The notes under the pieces are model-generated. The model was given only the letters and a program-made list of their open reading frames with translations, ran no database searches and was not told the DNA's origin. From Scleroderma bovista (lineage: Eukaryota; Basidiomycota; Agaricomycetes; Boletales; Sclerodermataceae): DNA of 64,000 bases. The DNA lies in contig JAYMGJ010000016.1 in assembly GCA_037178675.1 (NCBI GenBank), forward strand, positions 1 through 64,000. Reading direction: 5' to 3'. A program made the position numbers and the translations under genes. Positions 1-9,170 of the stretch are shown one piece after another (position 1 is the first letter of the stretch; the number at the start of each line of letters is the position of its first letter).

Positions 1-1164
1 AATCACTGCAGCTTTGGAGTGAAGAGGCATAGTCCAGGCGTGAGAAGTATAGTCATCGTAGAAGGTGATAACATATTTAAACTTCCGGTACGACATAACC
101 GGGAAGGATTTCAGGTCAGAGTGCACCAGCTTGAAGGGCTTGGAAGCACGTCTTTCATTCTCTGGGAAAGCTTGATTGGGCATCTTGCCAAGAGCACATC
201 CAGGGCAAACACAGTCCTCAGTAGGAAAGTGGATCTCTGGGAAGCGCTGCATATGCTTTTGCACATGTTGGAGTACTTCCTTCAAGGGGTGCCCAAATCT
301 CCGGTGCATAATGTCGTAATCGACTTTGCTCACGGAGGCAATATAGTTAGATCTAATTATTGGGATAGATCTAATCCCAAAAATGATGTTGTGATCGTCT
401 TCTGGGTCTGGCTTGAACCATAGGTGTTCAGCTTTATGAATGAGGCTAATGCCTCGCTTATCGCCAGTGACCTTGTAGTTACACTGGAGCATTTCGCCCA
501 TAGAAATAAGGTGTGCAGTAGCGCCTGGCATATGGAACACTTGGGTGAGTGTGATAACTTTCTCATCCCCTGAGTTGTGGTCTAGGCACCAGAGTAATAC
601 CATGCCAATGCCAGCAATTAGTGCTACACCATTAGCCGTTTTGGTGTAGTGCACTTGCTTTAGCGCATTATAGGAGGCGAAGTCGCCTATGTCACCAGTA
701 AAGTGGCATGATGCGCCAGAGTCTAGGAGCCAGAAAGCACCAGATAGTTCGCTATCGTTGGCCATTTTTCCCTTACACTTAGCACAGCGTGCATCATTCG
801 TTTCATGAGAACATGAACAAATATATGCTTTACTCGAGACACGACATGACAAATTGTAGTTACTACTCACTATATACAGTGCCGGCGTAAAGCGCACATG
901 TAAAGGGAGCGTGTCAGTGTCAGTCAGCATGCGTGCAGAAGGTACTTGCCTGAAAAGGCTGGCCTCCGTGCCCATCACCATTGATGTCGCATTGTAGCGG
1001 TCGAGGACCATCACATTGATCTCATCGAACTCGTCATCAGCGAAGGGCTCTTCATCCCCAAGGGAGATGGCATCCTCCTCATACATCATGATGCGCTCCT
1101 CAAGACGAGGGCACTTCAGAGAGGAGGGACCGGCCTTGCACTCGCCAACGACACAACTTGGTTG
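1..1164 (-). CDS. copia pol fragment: protease, GAG-pre-integrase, start of integrase (partial)
   Basis: Open minus-strand frame with no stop from about 1164 to base 1. In order it has an acidic linker (MMYEEDAISLGDEE, about 1050-1090), a pair of Cys-containing motifs (about 775-815), the protease active site in the context WLLDSGASCHFTGD (about 690-730), a long beta-rich stretch ending in a HRRFGHP pre-integrase motif (about 285-310), a CxxC zinc site (about 195-215) and the integrase start KLVHSDL. This order is the copia order. It has no own start codon because it is part of the gag-pol polyprotein. Its frame is offset from gag (by 2 nt, modulo 3), so a small indel must accompany the neighbouring inversion, unless expression uses a frameshift. 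Confidence 0.85.
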
Positions 1165-2126
1165 AGCAGCAGCAGCAGCAAGGCGGGTCCAACAGCAGTG
1201 CAAGCGGAAACGCTCCTGCCCAAGGACAGGGAGGCTGCACATGCCATGGCAGCAAGAAGGCTCGTGCTCACCGTGAGAATGCCCAACAGGCAGCCTTCGC
1301 CACTTACGTCCACTACGATGGACCAGAACCCACCATTGACCCTCGTGCCCTGGCTCACACCCCCGGTGCTACCAACTACGGCCCCCCCGCATTCGAAAAT
1401 ACCATCAAGGCCTTCAACTTGGCACACCATCTGGGGGTAGAGCCCTCCTGCCAGACCATCCGCACCCTGGGCGAACTTTGGGTCAGCCGGCTTGTGCTTT
1501 ACAGCGCTAAGCTTGTTGGCCTGGGGGCCCTTACCACTGGCGCGGGAAGAGGCGCCTTTCTGCTGAAAGGAGAGCATAGCGGCCTTGACGATCCCATCGG
1601 GCTTGAGGTTCTTGATCTCATCCGGTGACATTTGGCTGAGAATTTGAGCTACAACCTCCATAGTAGGAGGGAGCTTGTAGAGGATAATCATAGCCTGCAC
1701 AGGGGCAGGGAACTCGAAGCCGGCATCCTTGAGGTAGGTGAAGTGGCTAAGTAACTTCATAATGGTGGGAGCAGGATGGGAGCCAGCGGGAATGTTGGTG
1801 GCCAGGAGCTTACTAAGCTCAGCATAAGTGGAACTGATACTGGGGGTGCCGAAGTTCTTCTTCAGGTGGTCCCATACTTCCTTGACAGATGCGAGTTCGG
1901 AAATGGCAACTTGAATCGAGGGGGTAAGGCACAAGGTGATATTACCAAGCGCTCTCTTGGTGTTGTCATCCCATTCCTTTTGGTCATCGTGACCATCAGC
2001 GGGTTGCGTCGTCGAGTAAATGTACCATTGGCCTTGTGCCCGAAGGTAGGCCTGCATAGAAGTGTGCCACTGCTGCCAGTTGGAGCCAGTGAACACGGGA
2101 ACCATTTTGTCAAGAGCGCTGGACAT
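1116..2126 (-). pseudogene. copia gag, N-terminal part intact, C-terminal part inverted
   Basis: The gag reading frame starts at the ATG at 2126; the longer open frame upstream begins only with TTG. It carries the UBN2/DUF4219-type capsid fold seen in plant and fungal copia gag: WQQWHTSMQAYLRAQ-like N-terminus, a VWDHLKKNFG motif, and a MIILYKLP segment. It is credible to about 1467 (residues 1-220). Beyond this the minus-strand frame stays open to 1116 but turns hydrophobic and low-complexity, unlike any gag. The plus strand of 1165-1469 instead reads as a Gln-rich, basic, gag-like tail. I therefore treat the gag as broken by inversion of this segment. Confidence 0.75.
1165..1469 (+). other. 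inverted segment inside the copia gag
   Basis: On the plus strand this block reads Gln-rich, then Ser/Gly, a basic patch, then a helix-like AFENTIKAFNLAHHLGV segment and TIRTL. It resembles the linker and tail after the capsid domain in basidiomycete copia gag. The flanking sequence on both sides reads on the minus strand only. Joining the minus-strand gag (ending ...KFAQ at 1467) to this plus-strand block starting with poly-Gln, and then to the minus-strand PSCVVGECK frame at about 1130-1160, gives a continuous copia polyprotein apart from a 1-2 nt frame offset. The (AGC)5 run at about 1164-1180 marks one breakpoint. Confidence 0.5.
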
Positions 2127-2129
2127 GGT

Positions 2130-2380
2130 GATATTCTGTTGGGAGTCAACGGAGTCAGCAAGTGAATGCGACAACGGACAAGCAAGAAAAGAAGAAACAC
2201 CTCAGTGCTAGTGAAAGCACTTCTGTCAACAGCTAACTCATGACTAGGTCATGCCAGCACAAGTCATCAACGATGTTCGCCATGGTTGGCACAAGTCATT
2301 GACGAACTTCACCTGGGGCAATACAGGTGCTCAACTAGGAGCTCACTGTCTGGTGCAAGTCATCTACCGACTTCGCCTTG
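2130..2380. repeat. short degenerate repeats next to the copia element
   Basis: Three copies of a GCACAAGTCAT-N-ACGA-N-CTTCGCC-like motif lie at about 2258-2285, 2290-2318 and 2353-2380. The first two are about 32 bp apart and the third 63 bp further on. No reading frame of note. This may belong to the 5' end of the exon-repeat gene that follows or to an untranslated region of the copia element; I cannot tell which. Confidence 0.4.
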
Positions 2381-3280
2381 TGGCTGTTCCTTGCATCCAA
2401 AATCCCAGTCATCCATGGTGCCCTGCCATTATCAGATTCAAACTCACTGAGAGGCAAAAGGGTTTTCTTCAACGGCAAGGTAGATTATGAAGGGCCAGCG
2501 CGCCTACCTAATACAGCCAAGACACGGATTAGGAAGCAGGTTGGGGGTGGGAAACCTTCTGCTTTGAAGACAGACCCCGACAGTGACATTGAAGATCCTT
2601 CCGACTTGTCGCCTTCGCCAGCGCCAATGCAACTCCGCTCTACGAAGCACAAAGGAGTGAAAGGATCTGTAGCCAATGTAGATGAAGAGACAGACTCACC
2701 GCCGCCGATTAGGTTGCCAAAAGCCACACTCGGGCGAAAGAAGGTATAGGTTGTCGTTACTAAAAAGGCAGGCAAGGTGACAACAGGAGGACCAAGCATT
2801 ATCACCATTCAGGACACCTCTGATTCCGACTACATCCTGGAAGAAAATGTTGGTGACAAACATGGGGCACCCACTGACGGCAGCACCAATGCTGGTCCTT
2901 TGGAGGAGCAAGCTCCATATACACGCAAGCGCAAGGCAACCCACCAGGATTCATCGTGTCCTGTGAAAAGAACAGCATCCTTGGCAGATAAGGGCACCAG
3001 GGAACTCTCCAAGGGCATGCAACGATCCTCACAGACCAGAAAAGCTAGGTTTCGAATTAACTCGCCGCTTGACACTGACTCTTCTGGTGAGGATGAGCAA
3101 AAAACCAACAGCCATGAGGGTCAGTCGGGAACTCTCGGTCGTGTTGTGGAAGCTAGGTCTGCCATGAGAACGACCACACATTTATCTAAGATACTGGGAG
3201 ACTCTGAACACACTCGTCTCAACATGCGTAAGTCGTCACAAATAAAATCTGTGTTTGTTAGCTCAGTGGACCCACTATAG
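2378..3280 (+). pseudogene. N-terminal part of a decayed multi-exon gene of unknown function
   Basis: One plus-strand frame runs from about 2378 to 3280, interrupted by a single TAG at 2747-2749; the same frame resumes directly after it. The open frame starts only with TTG, so the true start or an upstream splice site is missing. The product is strongly charged and Ser/Pro/Thr-rich with basic clusters (RKRKAT, KARFRINS) and acidic stretches (DPDSDIEDPSD), as in disordered nuclear proteins. I do not recognise a domain. It leads directly into the tandem exon units at 3200-3900, with the same splice-like GTAAGTCGTCAC sequence at its end, so it looks like the upstream part of the same modular gene. 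Confidence 0.4.
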
Positions 3281-3960
3281 CAATGCAACTACCACTCTCC
3301 CCACATTCAGCTCAGGTGCCACAAGCCTCTGAGGATGCTCGTCCCGACATGCATAAGTCATTGCACATAAAATCCCTGTTTGTCAGTTCAGTGGACCCTC
3401 TGCAGCAATGCAACAACCGCACCCTCCACCTCAGCCTGCACAAGCCTCTGAGGATGCTCGTCTCGATGTGCATAAGTCGTCACACATAAAATCCCTGTTT
3501 GTCAGTTCAGTGGACCCTCTGCAGCGATGCAACAACCACACCCTCCACCTCAGCCAGCACGAGCCTCTGAGGATGCTCATCTTGATGTGCGTAAGTCGTC
3601 ACACATAAAATCCCTGTTTGTCCGCTCAGTGGACCCTCTGCAGTGACGCAACTATCACACCCTCCGCATTCCTTTCAGGTGCCACGAGCCTCTGAGGACA
3701 CTTGTCTCGACGGGCGTAAGTCGTCACCCATAAAATCCCTGTTTGCCACTCAGTGGACCCTCTGCAGTGACCCAACTACCACACCCCCCACATTCCTCTC
3801 AGGTGCCACGAGCCTCTGAAGGACCTCACCCTGACGCACGTAAGTCGTTACACATAACATCCGTGTTTGTCAGCTCAGTGGACCCTCTGCAGTAGCACAA
3901 GTTCCTTGCCCAACATCTGTGCATCCTTGAGTCCAGTCCCATGGTGCACGGACTAACATA
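3229..3960 (+). repeat. six tandem ~121 bp exon-plus-intron units
   Basis: Units begin at about 3229, 3351, 3471, 3591, 3715 and 3838. Each has a GTAAGTCGTCACACATAAAA-type donor side, a conserved TTCAGTGGACCCTCTGCAG acceptor side, and then a 66-69 nt open stretch. In the best frame the exon encodes MQQPHPPPQPAQASEDARLDV-like peptides, which vary at a few positions between units. In the unit I counted the exon is 66 nt with phase-1 borders on both sides, so adding or losing a unit would keep the frame. Some units have a damaged donor (AT instead of GT at 3351 and 3471), which fits decay. Confidence 0.7.
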
Positions 3961-4524
3961 CCCCAGGAGGATTCTCTTCACACGAAACGTGAGTCGTCAC
4001 TAACAAATCAGCTTCCGCCTAATGTACTGCTCTGTAAAGGTGCCCTGTGACACAGCTCGACGTGATATGGAGAAGGAACAGCCCCAACGCGCCGAACGTA
4101 AGTTGCTGCAAGGGTCACTTTCAATATACTAATCTATATTTCATAGAAATGAAATCTCTGCACGATCAAGATAGGCCTGAGTGTGGATCCAGTGAATGCC
4201 TGCCCTTGGAGGATCCTTATCGCACGGATGGTAAGTCGCCACTACGTACAAAAAATCATCATCAACCTAATGTACCACATTCTAGACATGCAATGTGACC
4301 CAGCTCCACATGAAATGGATAAGGAATACCCTCGAGGGTCTCAGTGTGTATGAAGTGAAGTCACAACGGGTTTATCAGTGCAAGGTGTTCGTCGCACGGA
4401 AGGTAAGTTGTCACCGTGTACAAAAGATCATTGACCTAATGTACTGTGTGGTAGACATGCAATGCAACCCAGCTCCATGTGAAATGGATAAGGACCAGCC
4501 TCAACACGACAAGGGTAAGTCATT
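3960..4524 (+). pseudogene. further repeated small exons of the same modular gene
   Basis: Splice-like blocks recur with a different exon type. Introns start GTAAGTYG and end in TAG, with CTAATGTAC/CTAATCTA branch-like sites (about 4100-4145, 4230-4285, 4401-4455). Exons starting at about 4286 and 4456 open with the same ACATGCAATG(T/C)(G/A)ACCCAGCTCCA core and share CATGAAATGGATAAGGA-like sequence. A second exon type (GGTCTCAGTGTGT...TTTATCAGTGCAAG, near 4338) recurs beyond the inserted LTR element at 6739. Several copies contain stops. No known domain. Confidence 0.45.
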
Positions 4525-4526
4525 GT

Positions 4527-4720
4527 GTCAGAATATTAGTCCCTATGTGTCAAACTCACAAGACATATGAGTACATATTAGTTTTTGATATATTACCTGT
4601 TCTACCTACAAGATAAATACTTCGTAGTTGTACCGTGTATATCATCGCGTTTGGACCTGGTTCGCACCCATCCACCCATCATGGTCACCCCGATCGACTC
4701 AGTGCGTGAATTCTAACACA
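4527..4720 (+). repeat. 5' LTR of the gag-only element
   Basis: Matches 6483-6676. Starts with TGTCAGAATATTAG (the first six bases differ from the 3' copy) and ends in TTCTAACACA. Contains an AT-rich central stretch (TATTAGTTTTTGATATATTA) that could act as a promoter. Confidence 0.8.
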
Positions 4721-4970
4721 AACACAATATCCTTCGTCGTTGTGTGTGTTGTCTTGCAGCTGTTGACCCCCTGTCGTTGTCCGTTCTCGCCGTCGTATCG
4801 TCGTCGTACCGTCATTCTCTTGCCGTTGTAACTGCCATTTGGGGCCGAAGCCAAATTGTCATTGTCATCTCCGCCATACCATTTCCCCTGTCGAACCCCC
4901 ACTGTTATCTGTTGCAGCCAAATCACCGCTATCGTCACGTGTCACACATCACAGCCACAGATCTCGTGCC

Positions 4971-5756
4971 ATGCCAGACTCGTCACTGCACTTCGCGAAC
5001 CTGAATGAATCTAACTATGCTGAATGGTCATTGTATATGCGATCTACCTTGATTAAGAAAGGACTATGGAAAGTTGTTGAGGGTTCAGAGACTCGCCCAC
5101 TCGGCTCACCCAATTCCAAAGCTGTCAAAGCATTTGAGCGCCGCCAAGCCAAAGCTCATGCTGAGATCGTCCTCCGCCTTGAACCGTCACAGCTGCCACA
5201 CGCACACTCCACCGACCCCCACGTCCTTTGGGAAGAGCTCCAGCGCATGCATCGTGCCCAGGGCTTCGCCACCCACATGACTTTTCGTCAAAGGTTTAAC
5301 ACGATGACTAAGCGTGCTGACCAATCAATGGGCAGTTGGATAGCTGATGTCCAGCAAGCCGTGTTTCGCCTGAAAGAAGTCAGATATATTGCTACGGATG
5401 AGGACAAGATACTCATCCTTACTCAAGGCCTCCCCCCATCCTATGATCCATTCATTATCTCCCTCGACGCCACCATTGCTAATGGTACTACTGCTGACAA
5501 TGCATCCATCTCACTTGAGGTAGTCAAGGCACGCTTACTAAATGAAAAATCACGTCACCGCGCCGCCCAACCAGTAACGAACCCTGACCCAGCTGTCGCC
5601 CTTGCTGTCGCTTCGAAGCTGCGCCGCCCACTTGAGCAGATCACCTGTTTCCATTGCGGAGAAAAAGGTCATTACCAGATCAATTGCCCGAAACAGAAAG
5701 TGGAAGAGAAGGGCACTGCCGCCGCCATCTTTGAAGAAGAAGAGCAGTCTTGGTGA
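4971..5756 (+). CDS. copia-type Gag with CCHC zinc knuckle
   Basis: The first ATG that fits is at 4971; the longer open frame begins with TTG at 4839, inside the leader. The product of 261 residues begins MPDSSLHFANLNESNYAEW, the usual gag start (retrotran_gag/UBN2 type), followed by WKVVEG, a VLWEELQRMH motif, and MGSWIADVQQAVFRLK, all in copia gag order. Near the C-terminus is a perfect CCHC knuckle, CFHCGEKGHYQINC (about 5647-5688), which binds RNA. It ends with an acidic tail and a TGA at 5756. There is no pol after it, so it can build particles but not copy itself. Confidence 0.9.
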   Translation: MPDSSLHFANLNESNYAEWSLYMRSTLIKKGLWKVVEGSETRPLGSPNSKAVKAFERRQAKAHAEIVLRLEPSQLPHAHSTDPHVLWEELQRMHRAQGFATHMTFRQRFNTMTKRADQSMGSWIADVQQAVFRLKEVRYIATDEDKILILTQGLPPSYDPFIISLDATIANGTTADNASISLEVVKARLLNEKSRHRAAQPVTNPDPAVALAVASKLRRPLEQITCFHCGEKGHYQINCPKQKVEEKGTAAAIFEEEEQSW

Positions 5757-6482
5757 AGTTGCGGGACATTTTCTCCTTTTTTCCTCTTGTCTCCCTGTTT
5801 GTTTCGTATTACTTACTGTCTTGTTTTGTTTGCGGAAGAGTGTCAGAATATTTGTCAAGTCTGGGTCTACTCCGGTAGGGGGTCCGGTCAAGTCCAGACG
5901 AAGGCGGACGAAGGAGGAGGGCAGAGGGCTGGACAAGGGATAGTCCAGCTGGAGTTGGTGACCGCTTGGATTCAACAACAAGGACAAAGTGCGTTGATCC
6001 CTTGCATAGGTTCCGGTCAAGGTGACGATGACGGAGACAGAGACAGAGACAGGGACAGGAGTAGTGACTATAGTTGATTTTAGACTGAGGTCTACAAGGT
6101 AAACTAGAGGGTACTTATACTAAGTAGAAACTAGGGTCGAGTACATATGGTGACAAGTAAACAACCTAATAGCGGACAAGGGATGACCGGAGTTAGGACT
6201 AGGTCAGGTCCGGTGAAAATAAAGTCAGGTCCGGGTAAAATAAATCAGGTCTGGTGAAAATGCTACAAGGTATAGGATATATCGAGTTCACGGAGAACTC
6301 ACGTCAAGGCAGGGTAGACGGCGAGGTGTAGTAAGAACGAATGGGGTATAGACCAAGGGTCGTAGTTAGCGGAAGGTTATCTGCACGACCGTGACCGGAG
6401 TAACTGAGGACGACCGGAGTTTGAGCTATGGGGCTGCAATGCGACCGGAGTAACCGGATAAGATCCAGAGTTGGACATGGTC
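5757..6482 (+). other. non-coding internal region of the gag-only element
   Basis: Replaces pol. Contains a GACAGA-type microsatellite (about 6030-6060), three tandem ~20 bp TCAGGTCYGGTGAAAATAAA units (about 6202-6262) and several CGACCGGAGT repeats (about 6380-6455). No reading frame over about 110 codons that looks coding. It may hold packaging signals. Confidence 0.6.
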
Positions 6483-6676
6483 GTAACAATATTAGTCCCT
6501 ACGTGTCAAACTCACAAGACATATGAGTACATATTAGTTTTTGATATATTACCTGTTCTACCTACAAGATAAATACTTCATAGTTGTACCGTGTATATCA
6601 TCGCATTTGGACCTGGTTCGCACCCATCCACCCATCGTGGTCACCCCGATCAACTCAGCGCGTGAATTCTAACACA
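6483..6676 (+). repeat. 3' LTR of the gag-only element
   Basis: Copy of 4527-4720 with about six substitutions; ends in the same TTCTAACACA. The first few bases diverge from the 5' copy. Confidence 0.8.
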
Positions 6677-7094
6677 CCAGTATGCATTACTATACTAATC
6701 CACACTTCACAGGAATGCAAACTCTGCGTCCTCCGGATGAGTCTCAGTGTGTGCGGAGTGATGTCACGACTGGTTTACCAGTGCAAGATCCTGAATGCAC
6801 GGAAGGTAAGTCTCCACTAGCTATCAAAAATGTGTACTTAATATATTGTATGGTAGACATGCAATGTGACCCGGGTCCACATGAAATGTGTAAGGAATTG
6901 GCGTATGACAAAACACCCTGGGGCTAATGGCTTTACCCTGTGTCCTAACACCACAGCACATGGCTCTCAGCAGGCACAGCCCGAAATTGCCACCGTTCAA
7001 CCTGCGCTCACAGAAGGTGGAGTCGGTCTTAGCAGATCTCTTAACAACCCTGTGCTGTGTAGGTCATGCGCCATACGATGTCATTACTGCCTGA
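6677..7094 (+). pseudogene. continuation of the repeated-exon gene beyond the LTR insertion
   Basis: Exon and intron copies resume directly after the 3' LTR. ATACTAATCCACACTTCACAG (about 6694-6714) equals the end of the intron copy at 4128-4145, and the following exon again has the GAGTCTCAGTGTGTG...GGTTTACCAGTGCAAG core. The intron at about 6806-6855 and the exon opening ACATGCAATGTGACCC at about 6856 match the copies at 4230 and 4286. This shows that the LTR element split a formerly continuous gene. Confidence 0.5.
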
Positions 7095-7980
7095 TTGATT
7101 CCTAACCCGATAGATCTGCCCCCACGAGATCCTTACCTTGCGTCAGGAGGGCGACCAAAACCGCATCAAGCAGTACGGGGAACCGGACAAAACGGTGATC
7201 CAGACACCACATTCAACCTACGCCAAAGGATATATCCAGACACTTATGCATCCACAACGGATTCCATGGACTCCGTTTCTCCAGCCTCCCGCAGGCTTCT
7301 GGCTGCTGAAGAAGGTCATGTTGCCATTCACTCAGGAGATATGGAGGCTGGACAGGATCCCCTAGTTGGTAACCCCCCAAGAGCACGCCCACTGGGCCAC
7401 CTGCCCCTCCCTCGCCGCCACTACGAAATGCAAGTGGATAGAGATGCTTATTTACATGACAATCCTGCATGAGTAGGCCCCCACGAGCCATTCCCAGATC
7501 CAGTATACCACAGCGATAGTCGATTCAACTACGATGGAGTTCCATATCATCCTGGCATCAATACCGGGTGGTACGACCCTTCGAGCAGACGTCCAGACGT
7601 CCAGTATGGCCACTACCGCCCACAGTATCTCCTTCCGCCTCTGTTTGCCTCACGTCCTTACATGACCATGTATGCCAACGATAATCCCACAATGCATCAG
7701 GAGCCTGGAACAATGGGACGTGGTCACTATACTAATCCTCCCTTCTGTAGCCAACACATGCCCGGATATGCCGAACCCAGCGTGGCGATGAGCCAGGTCT
7801 GGGAGCCTACCAAGAGGCTCGCTATCACCATCTAATGTCCCCTGGCAGTGTGGCTCCCCCTGTTGATGTGGCTCCTCCCGTTGAAGGAGGTGCCAAGCAC
7901 TGTGCAGATATCCCTGGCACCCATTCAGACGGAATCCCACAACCGTCTGAGCCCCTTGTTCGTGATGCTGCAGACAAGTG
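7095..7980 (+). pseudogene. Pro/Tyr-rich C-terminal part of the decayed modular gene
   Basis: A plus-strand frame runs from about 7095 to 7833, broken by one TGA at 7470-7472. The same frame continues as a Pro/Tyr/His-rich stretch (YHPGINTGWYDPSSRRPD, RPQYLLPPLFASRPY). At about 7790 the coding sense moves to another frame (LGAYQEARYHHLMSPGSV, then APPVDVAPPVEGG) and ends with TGA at about 7980. So one nonsense codon and one frameshift have accumulated. The open frame starts only with TTG. It is a low-complexity, probably disordered protein; I know no family for it. Confidence 0.45.
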
Positions 7981-8173
7981 ACCTAAGACTTCAACAGTAG
8001 TTACTGCTTCACCGTGGCGGGATTTCTGTGGTTGACCATTCCTAATCATGTCCTTTCAAGCCGTCTTGAGTTTGCTACCAAAGACTATATACCCATTATG
8101 TCATTTATATGTACAGAATACAGCCCAGCATCGAAGAGCCTCTGTGCTCCACTGAGTGATGCCCCAGGTGATA

Positions 8174-8894
8174 CACTGCAAGCATTTCCCAATGTTTCAT
8201 GACAAAACATTGTAAAAAAATAGAAGAAAGAGATACTCTTTTATTTACAATTTTGTTCAACAAAAAAGACAAATATCATACAACATTATTTTTATCATTT
8301 TTGTGTCAAGACATGATTTGAGATCATTTCTTATGTTGAGAGTATAAAATATTTAACCTTTTTCTTTTGCCTGTCCCTTGCAAAACAAATTAAGAAATAA
8401 CAATGTAAATTTTCCCACAGCAAGCATTTTCAATTTTCTGCAGTGAAAATTTGAATCAAAAGATACTCTATTCCACAAAAATAAATGTTTAGGAAATATG
8501 CTATATATTTTTGGTCATAACACTCTAGCCAGCCAATCAGTAACCAGGAATAATCATGTTTCTTGAAGAAAAATGTATTGTTTTCTTTCAACATGTTTTT
8601 AGAAATAATATGATATCTTATTTCTAATAAAACATACTGAAATTCTTGCTATGAAAAAGTTACAGTTTTTTTTCTTTATTTGTTTTTCAAGGAACAGGCA
8701 GAAGAAAAAGGTTAAATTTTTTATAGTTCTAAGATATGAAATGATCTCAAATGATGTTTTGTCAAAGAAAATGACAAAATGATGCTGTATGATATTTGTG
8801 TTTTTTGTCAAACAAAATTGTAAATAAAAGAGTATCTCTTTCTTCTATATTTTTATAATGTTTTGTCATAAAACATTGAAAAATGCTTGCAGTG
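8174..8894. mobile_element. 721 bp AT-rich foldback (MITE-like) element
   Basis: Terminal inverted repeats start CACTGCAAGCATTT at 8174 and end AAATGCTTGCAGTG at 8894. The arms match over about 255 bp each (8174 to about 8430 and about 8640 to 8894), around a centre of about 210 bp. Shared blocks include GAAGAAAGAGATACTCTTTT, GATTTGAGATCATTTC and TTAACCTTTTTCTT read in opposite sense. No protein is encoded. The composition is far more AT-rich than its surroundings. Flanking bases (ATA on the left, ATT on the right) give no clear target duplication, so I cannot assign a superfamily. Confidence 0.85.
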
Positions 8895-9170
8895 ATTCCC
8901 TTGCTTGCAGAGCAAGGGTTCTGGGAGTTCGTTAAATCATGAGAACCTGCCGGTTTGGAAAATGTTCCCTTTTCTGGACGAGCGTGAGAAATATAAAATT
9001 CGCCCTTGTGTCCTATTAGTAATCGCCTTGTTTGGCACCTCTATCTCTCGATCTCGTCCTTACCAAGTCTCCTTCCCTTCAGTTTCGCTGCTGCCCTCTT
9101 CCATTTCTTTCCCATTGCTCTTTCGTCTCCATGTCGAGTTTTTTTTAATGAATCATCTTTGGCAAGTAGT
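8895..9170. other. no gene seen between the foldback element and the helicase relic
   Basis: About 275 bp with pyrimidine-rich stretches (TCTCGATCTCGTCCTTACC) and a TATAAAA at about 8993. Only short open frames; I see nothing I can name. Confidence 0.4.

Larger units (their letters stand above)
1..2126 (-). mobile_element. Ty1/copia LTR retrotransposon, 5' two-thirds, truncated by window edge
   Basis: Minus-strand copia-type retroelement. From right to left one reads gag (ATG at 2126), an Asp-Ser-Gly protease site (about 715-725), the GAG-pre-integrase domain with a His-Arg-Arg-Phe-Gly-His motif (near 290-310), and the beginning of the integrase with CPGCALGK and HSDLKSFP-like motifs down to the window start. 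Reverse transcriptase and RNase H would lie to the left, outside the window. The frame is open in gag (2126 to about 1467) and in protease/integrase (about 1164 to 1), so the element is young. The only major lesion is an inverted block at about 1165-1469. I could not delimit an LTR to the right of gag. Confidence 0.85.
4527..6676 (+). mobile_element. gag-only (TR-GAG-like) non-autonomous copia LTR element
   Basis: Two direct repeats of about 190 bp bound the element: 4527-4720 and 6483-6676. I count about six mismatches between them, all substitutions, so roughly 97% identity and a young insertion. Between them lie a leader, one gag gene (4971-5756) and about 725 bp of non-coding DNA with short G-rich repeats. 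No protease, integrase, reverse transcriptase or RNase H frame is present, so the element depends on a partner for mobility. It interrupts an intron of the exon-repeat gene: the donor GTAAGTCATTG lies just left and the branch-like ATACTAATC plus CACAG acceptor just right. A target-site duplication was not clear. Confidence 0.8.

Noticed and set aside
8171..8897. Target-site duplication of the foldback element
   Set aside because: Flanks ATA and ATT do not match beyond two bases, so no duplication is claimed.
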